DNA of 9,043 nt, taken from contig DFJF01000005.1 of assembly GCA_002372935.1 (NCBI GenBank), positions 76,807-85,849 on the forward strand, read 5' to 3'. The position numbers were made by a program, and so were the translations under genes. Origin of the DNA: Clostridiales bacterium UBA3678 (GTDB lineage: Bacteria > Bacillota > Clostridia > TANB77 > CAG-508). The notes beneath the pieces were generated by a model. It ran no database searches and was not told where the DNA came from. It was given only the letters and a program-made list of their open reading frames with translations. Of this stretch, positions 5,905 through 9,043 are shown piece after piece. The number at the start of each line of letters is the position of its first letter. Within the stretch, counting starts at the first letter, position 1.

Positions 5905-6069
5905 GACCTGTCCCCATTTCAAAAAGAACCGTCCCTTTTCAAAAAAGAACCGTCCCCTTTCAAAAAAGAACCGTCCCCTTTCAAAAAAGAACCGTCCCTT
6001 TTCAAAAAAGAACCGTCCCCTTTCAAAAAAGAACCGTCCCTTTTCAAAAAAGAACCGTCCCCCTTTGAA
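5905..6069. repeat. 21-bp tandem repeat array immediately downstream of uvrA
   Basis: The core GAACCGTCCC starts at 5926, 5947, 5968, 5989, 6010, 6031 and 6052, an invariant 21-bp period over seven units. A degenerate unit in the same register starts at 5905 (GACCTGTCCCC). The six inner units are identical apart from one position after GTCCC, which is T, C, C, T, C, T in order. Each inner unit ends in TTTC and A6. The last unit ends 1-2 bp before the uvrA stop codon. There are no non-repeat spacers, so it is not a CRISPR array. An apparent reading frame through it (7-residue GRFFFEK/R repeat) is a by-product of the period being a multiple of three. Confidence 0.95.
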
Positions 6070-6070
6070 A

Positions 6071-8977
6071 TTATAAAAATTTTCCAGTATAACTATTTTC
6101 GTTTTTGGCGATTTGCTCTGGAGTACCAATTGCAACAACTGTTCCTCCTCCTTCTCCTCCTTCAGGTCCTAGATCAATAATATGGTCACATGTTTTTATT
6201 AAATCTATATTATGTTCTATTACAATTATTGTATTTCCTGTGTCTACAAGTCGTTGTAAAATATTTATTAGTCTGTGTACATCTGCAATATGAAGACCTG
6301 TTGTTGGTTCATCTAAAATATACAAAGTTTTCCCTGTTGCTCTCTTTGATAGTTCTGTTGCAAGTTTTACACGTTGAGCTTCTCCTCCTGATAATGTTGT
6401 AGAAGGTTGCCCAAGTTTTATATATCCTAAACCAACATCTGACAATGTTTGAATCTTTTGCTTTATTTTGGGAATTTTGTCAAAAAATTCTAATGCTTCT
6501 TCAACAGTCATATCAAGTACATCAGCTATATTTTTATCTTTATATTTTACTTCCAAAGTTTCATAATTGTATCTTTTTCCTTTACATACTTCACATGGTA
6601 CATAAACATCAGCCAAAAAATGCATTTCTATTCTGTGAACCCCATCTCCATTACATGCTTCACATCTACCTCCAGGGACATTGAAACTAAACCTTCCTTT
6701 TTTATATCCACGAAGTTTTGCCTCATTTGTTGTAGCAAAAATCTCTCTTATATCATCAAAAACTCCTGTATATGTTGCAGGATTTGAACGCGGAGTTCTT
6801 CCTATTGGAGATTGATCTATATTAATAATTTTATCTATGTTCTCTAATCCCTTAATTTCTTTGCATTTTCCAGGCTTTTCATTTGCTCCATTTAGATCTC
6901 TTGCAATTGTTTTGTATAATATTTCATTTACAAGTGTTGATTTTCCAGAACCTGAAACTCCTGTAACACAATTGAATAATCCAAGTGGGAATTTTACGCT
7001 TATGTTTTTTAAATTATTTTCTGTTGCTCCAATAACTTCTATACACTTACCTTTTACTGGTTTTCTACGCTTTTTAGGTACTTCAATTTTCTTTCTTCCA
7101 CTTAAATATGCACCTGTTATAGATTCTGGAACTTGCTTTATTTCTTCTGCAGTCCCTTGTGCCATTAATCTTCCCCCATGAACTCCAGCTCCAGGTCCAA
7201 TATCTATAATTTGATCTGCCGCATACATGGTATCTGTATCATGTTCTACAACAATTACAGTGTTTCCAAGGTCTCTCAATTTTTTTAAAGTTGCAATTAA
7301 TTTTGCATTATCTCTTTGATGTAACCCAATACTTGGTTCATCAAGTATATATAAAACTCCTGTAAGTCCTGAACCTATTTGTGTTGCAAGTCTTATACGT
7401 TGAGCCTCTCCACCAGATAATGTTCCTGCACTCCTTGAAAGTGTTAGATATGACAAACCTACATCTATTAGGAATTGTAATCTTTTATCAATTTCTGTTA
7501 ATATCATTTCTGCAATTAATTTTTCTGTTTTTGTAAGTTCAAGGTTTCTTAAATAACTTTGAATTTTATCAATAGACATCTCTGTTAGCTCATTAATATT
7601 TTTATCTCCAACTTTTATTGATAATACTTCTTTTTTGAGTCTTGCGCCTTTGCATACTGGACAATCAGAATTGCTCATATACATTTCATAAAAATCTCTC
7701 ATTCCTTGAGATTTAGTTTCATTGTGTCGCCTTTCAAGTGTTGGAATAACTCCCTCAAATGGTGCTGTAAATTGCCTTGTACCAATACTTGACTCATATT
7801 CAAAATCAATTTCTTCATCACCTGTGCCATACAAAATTTTATCCAAAAATTCTTTTGGAAGTTTTTTAATTGGCTTATTTTTTATATTTACTCCATAATG
7901 TTTTCCAATTGACTCAAAATACATTTTAGCCATTGTATCCCCACGTTTCATTGTACTTGCGCCAAAAGCTTTTACCCCATCATATAAAGTTTTATTTTTA
8001 TCTGGAATAATAAGATCTTCATCCATTTTCATCAAATAGCCAATTCCTAAACATGATGGACATGCACCCATTGGATTATTAAATGAAAACATACGTGGTG
8101 TTATCTCTGGGAAACTAAATCCACAATCTGGGCATGCATAATTACAACTAAACAACATCTGCTTCGTCTTTTTACTCTCATCTTTATTTTTCAATTTTCC
8201 AATATCTGATGAATCAGTTGCACCTAGTGCTTTTAACACTTTTGAATTTTCCTCCAATTTGCTTGCAACTTCAATTACAACTAATTTTTCAGCATGAGAC
8301 AAAGCAGTTTCAATAGACTCTGTAAGCCTGCTTTTTATATCATTTTTCATAACAAGTCTATCAACAACAATTTCTATATAATGTTTTTTATTTTTATCAA
8401 TTTTAATCTCTTCAGATAAATCATATATTTCTCCATCAATTTGAACTCTTGCAAATCCTGATTTTCTATACTTTTCAAGTTCTTTTTGGAACTCTCCTTT
8501 TCTGCCTCTTACAACAGGGGCCAAAACTTGAATTCTTGTGCCTTCTTCCAATTGCAAAACCTTGTCAACAATTTGGTCAAGTGTCTGTTTTTCTATTTTT
8601 TTGCCACAATTTGGACAATATGGTACTCCAATCCTTGCATATAACAAACGAATATAATCATAAATCTCTGTAACAGTTCCAACTGTAGAACGAGGATTTT
8701 TAGATGTAGTTTTCTGATCAATAGAAATCGCAGGTGAAAGACCTTCAATTTTATCGACATTTGGTTTCTCCATTACTCCTAAAAATTGCCTTGCATAAGA
8801 AGAAAGACTTTCAACATATCTCCTTTGCCCTTCTGCATAAATTGTATCAAAAGCCAAAGAAGACTTACCCGAACCAGATAAACCAGTAATTACAACCAAT
8901 TTGTCTCTTGGAATCTCCAGACTAATATTTTTTAAATTATGCTCTTTTGCTCCTTTTATTACTATCTTGTCATTCAT
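6071..8977 (-). CDS. uvrA: UvrABC excinuclease subunit A (UvrA)
   Basis: UvrA is the dimeric damage-sensing ATPase that, with UvrB, scans DNA and loads UvrB for UvrC incision in nucleotide excision repair. The 968-residue product is full length and has two ABC ATPase modules. Walker A motifs are GLSGSGKSS (32-40) and GVSGSGKST (673-681). ABC signatures LSGGEAQR are at 520-527 and 862-869. Walker B segments ILDEPS (544-549) and ILDEPT (887-892) are intact. Zinc-binding pairs CPNC (121/124), CPDC (282/285), CPSC (306/309), CPVC (439/442) and the C-terminal CEAC-19-CEVC (772/775, 795/798) are all present. Start choice: the frame is open from GTG at 8986, but that codon lies inside the ribosome binding site AAAGGTGA. 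ATG at 8977 gives MNDKIVIKGA, like other clostridial UvrA proteins; ATG at 8980 is also possible. uvrB is not in the window. No LexA-type GAAC-N4-GTTC box is visible in the 60 bp upstream. Confidence 0.98.
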   Translation of the reverse strand: MNDKIVIKGAKEHNLKNISLEIPRDKLVVITGLSGSGKSSLAFDTIYAEGQRRYVESLSSYARQFLGVMEKPNVDKIEGLSPAISIDQKTTSKNPRSTVGTVTEIYDYIRLLYARIGVPYCPNCGKKIEKQTLDQIVDKVLQLEEGTRIQVLAPVVRGRKGEFQKELEKYRKSGFARVQIDGEIYDLSEEIKIDKNKKHYIEIVVDRLVMKNDIKSRLTESIETALSHAEKLVVIEVASKLEENSKVLKALGATDSSDIGKLKNKDESKKTKQMLFSCNYACPDCGFSFPEITPRMFSFNNPMGACPSCLGIGYLMKMDEDLIIPDKNKTLYDGVKAFGASTMKRGDTMAKMYFESIGKHYGVNIKNKPIKKLPKEFLDKILYGTGDEEIDFEYESSIGTRQFTAPFEGVIPTLERRHNETKSQGMRDFYEMYMSNSDCPVCKGARLKKEVLSIKVGDKNINELTEMSIDKIQSYLRNLELTKTEKLIAEMILTEIDKRLQFLIDVGLSYLTLSRSAGTLSGGEAQRIRLATQIGSGLTGVLYILDEPSIGLHQRDNAKLIATLKKLRDLGNTVIVVEHDTDTMYAADQIIDIGPGAGVHGGRLMAQGTAEEIKQVPESITGAYLSGRKKIEVPKKRRKPVKGKCIEVIGATENNLKNISVKFPLGLFNCVTGVSGSGKSTLVNEILYKTIARDLNGANEKPGKCKEIKGLENIDKIINIDQSPIGRTPRSNPATYTGVFDDIREIFATTNEAKLRGYKKGRFSFNVPGGRCEACNGDGVHRIEMHFLADVYVPCEVCKGKRYNYETLEVKYKDKNIADVLDMTVEEALEFFDKIPKIKQKIQTLSDVGLGYIKLGQPSTTLSGGEAQRVKLATELSKRATGKTLYILDEPTTGLHIADVHRLINILQRLVDTGNTIIVIEHNIDLIKTCDHIIDLGPEGGEGGGTVVAIGTPEQIAKNENSYTGKFL

Positions 8978-9002
8978 CATATTCACCTTTCTTTTTCAAA
9001 CA

Positions 9003-9043
9003 GGGACGGTTCTCTTTCAAAAGGGGACGGTTCTCTTTCAAAA
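9003..9043. repeat. 21-bp repeat array upstream of uvrA
   Basis: Two units with core GGGACGGTTC start at 9003 and 9024, each followed by TCTTTCAAAA. They have the same period as the array on the other side of uvrA but the opposite orientation. The array runs to the window edge and probably continues. The 21 bp before the first unit (8982-9002), which holds the uvrA ribosome binding site, matches the unit at about 13 of 21 positions in register, including CTTTTTCAAA. The uvrA promoter must lie within or beyond this array. Confidence 0.88.

Noticed and set aside
5905..6069. CRISPR array
   Set aside because: Units are directly contiguous at 21 bp, with no unique spacers and no cas genes nearby.
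5905..6069. Plasmid-type iterons or a replication origin
   Set aside because: The period is in the iteron range, but the same units occur at several gene boundaries of a chromosomal region with no replication initiator gene or DnaA-box cluster.
5899..6138. 79-residue minus-strand reading frame with a GRFFFEK/R seven-residue repeat
   Set aside because: It is the translation of the 21-bp tandem repeat. It overlaps the uvrA 3' end in another frame and stays open only because 21 is a multiple of three. No convincing ribosome binding site or protein family was seen.
6837..7181. 114-residue plus-strand open frame within uvrA
   Set aside because: It is antisense to a highly conserved part of UvrA, with no independent start signals or recognisable family.
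8987..9043. LexA (SOS) operator upstream of uvrA
   Set aside because: GAAC half-sites recur in each repeat unit, but no GTTC partner lies 4 bp away on the same strand, so there is no GAAC-N4-GTTC box in the visible part.

Overview
The window is low-GC chromosomal DNA from a spore-forming, Gram-positive anaerobe of the class Clostridia. This is inferred from three things: a three-gene spoVAC-spoVAD-spoVAE cluster without the extra spoVA genes of Bacillus, strong AGGAGG-type ribosome binding sites, and an LPxTG-type surface protein. All six genes are read leftward (minus strand), so transcription order is uvrA, a surface cysteine protease, spoVAC, spoVAD, spoVAE, ftsY. No RNA genes, CRISPR array or transposase gene was found.

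Layout from right to left. Positions 9003-9043 hold two units of a 21-bp repeat reading GGGACGGTTC on the plus strand. uvrA (6071-8977) is the DNA-damage recognition ATPase of nucleotide excision repair. A 343-bp intergenic region (5728-6070) holds a tandem array of the same 21-bp repeat in the opposite orientation (5905-6069), older decayed copies (5826-5902) and a candidate SigA promoter for the protease. The protease gene (3214-5727) encodes a secreted papain-like enzyme with an EF-hand-type loop inside the catalytic domain, a lectin-like region, two bacterial Ig-like domains and an LPYTG wall anchor. It ends in a strong intrinsic terminator (3173-3211) built from two inverted copies of the repeat core.

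A candidate SigG-type promoter (3101-3130) then precedes spoVAC-D-E, which encode membrane and accessory parts of the forespore channel that moves dipicolinic acid. ftsY (88-993), the signal recognition particle receptor, follows 78 bp after spoVAE and has its own near-consensus SigA promoter (TTGATA-17-TATAAT). It can therefore be expressed constitutively even though it lies in line with the sporulation genes. Decayed 21-bp repeats begin 7 bp past the ftsY stop and run to the window edge.

The genes are mostly conserved ones. The least explained element is the 21-bp repeat family. It sits at the boundaries between transcription units, flanks uvrA in inverted orientation, runs in phase into the uvrA ribosome binding site, and has evidently been turned into a terminator after the protease. 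Two sub-variants (GGGACGGTTC and GGGACAGTTC) mark different boundaries.
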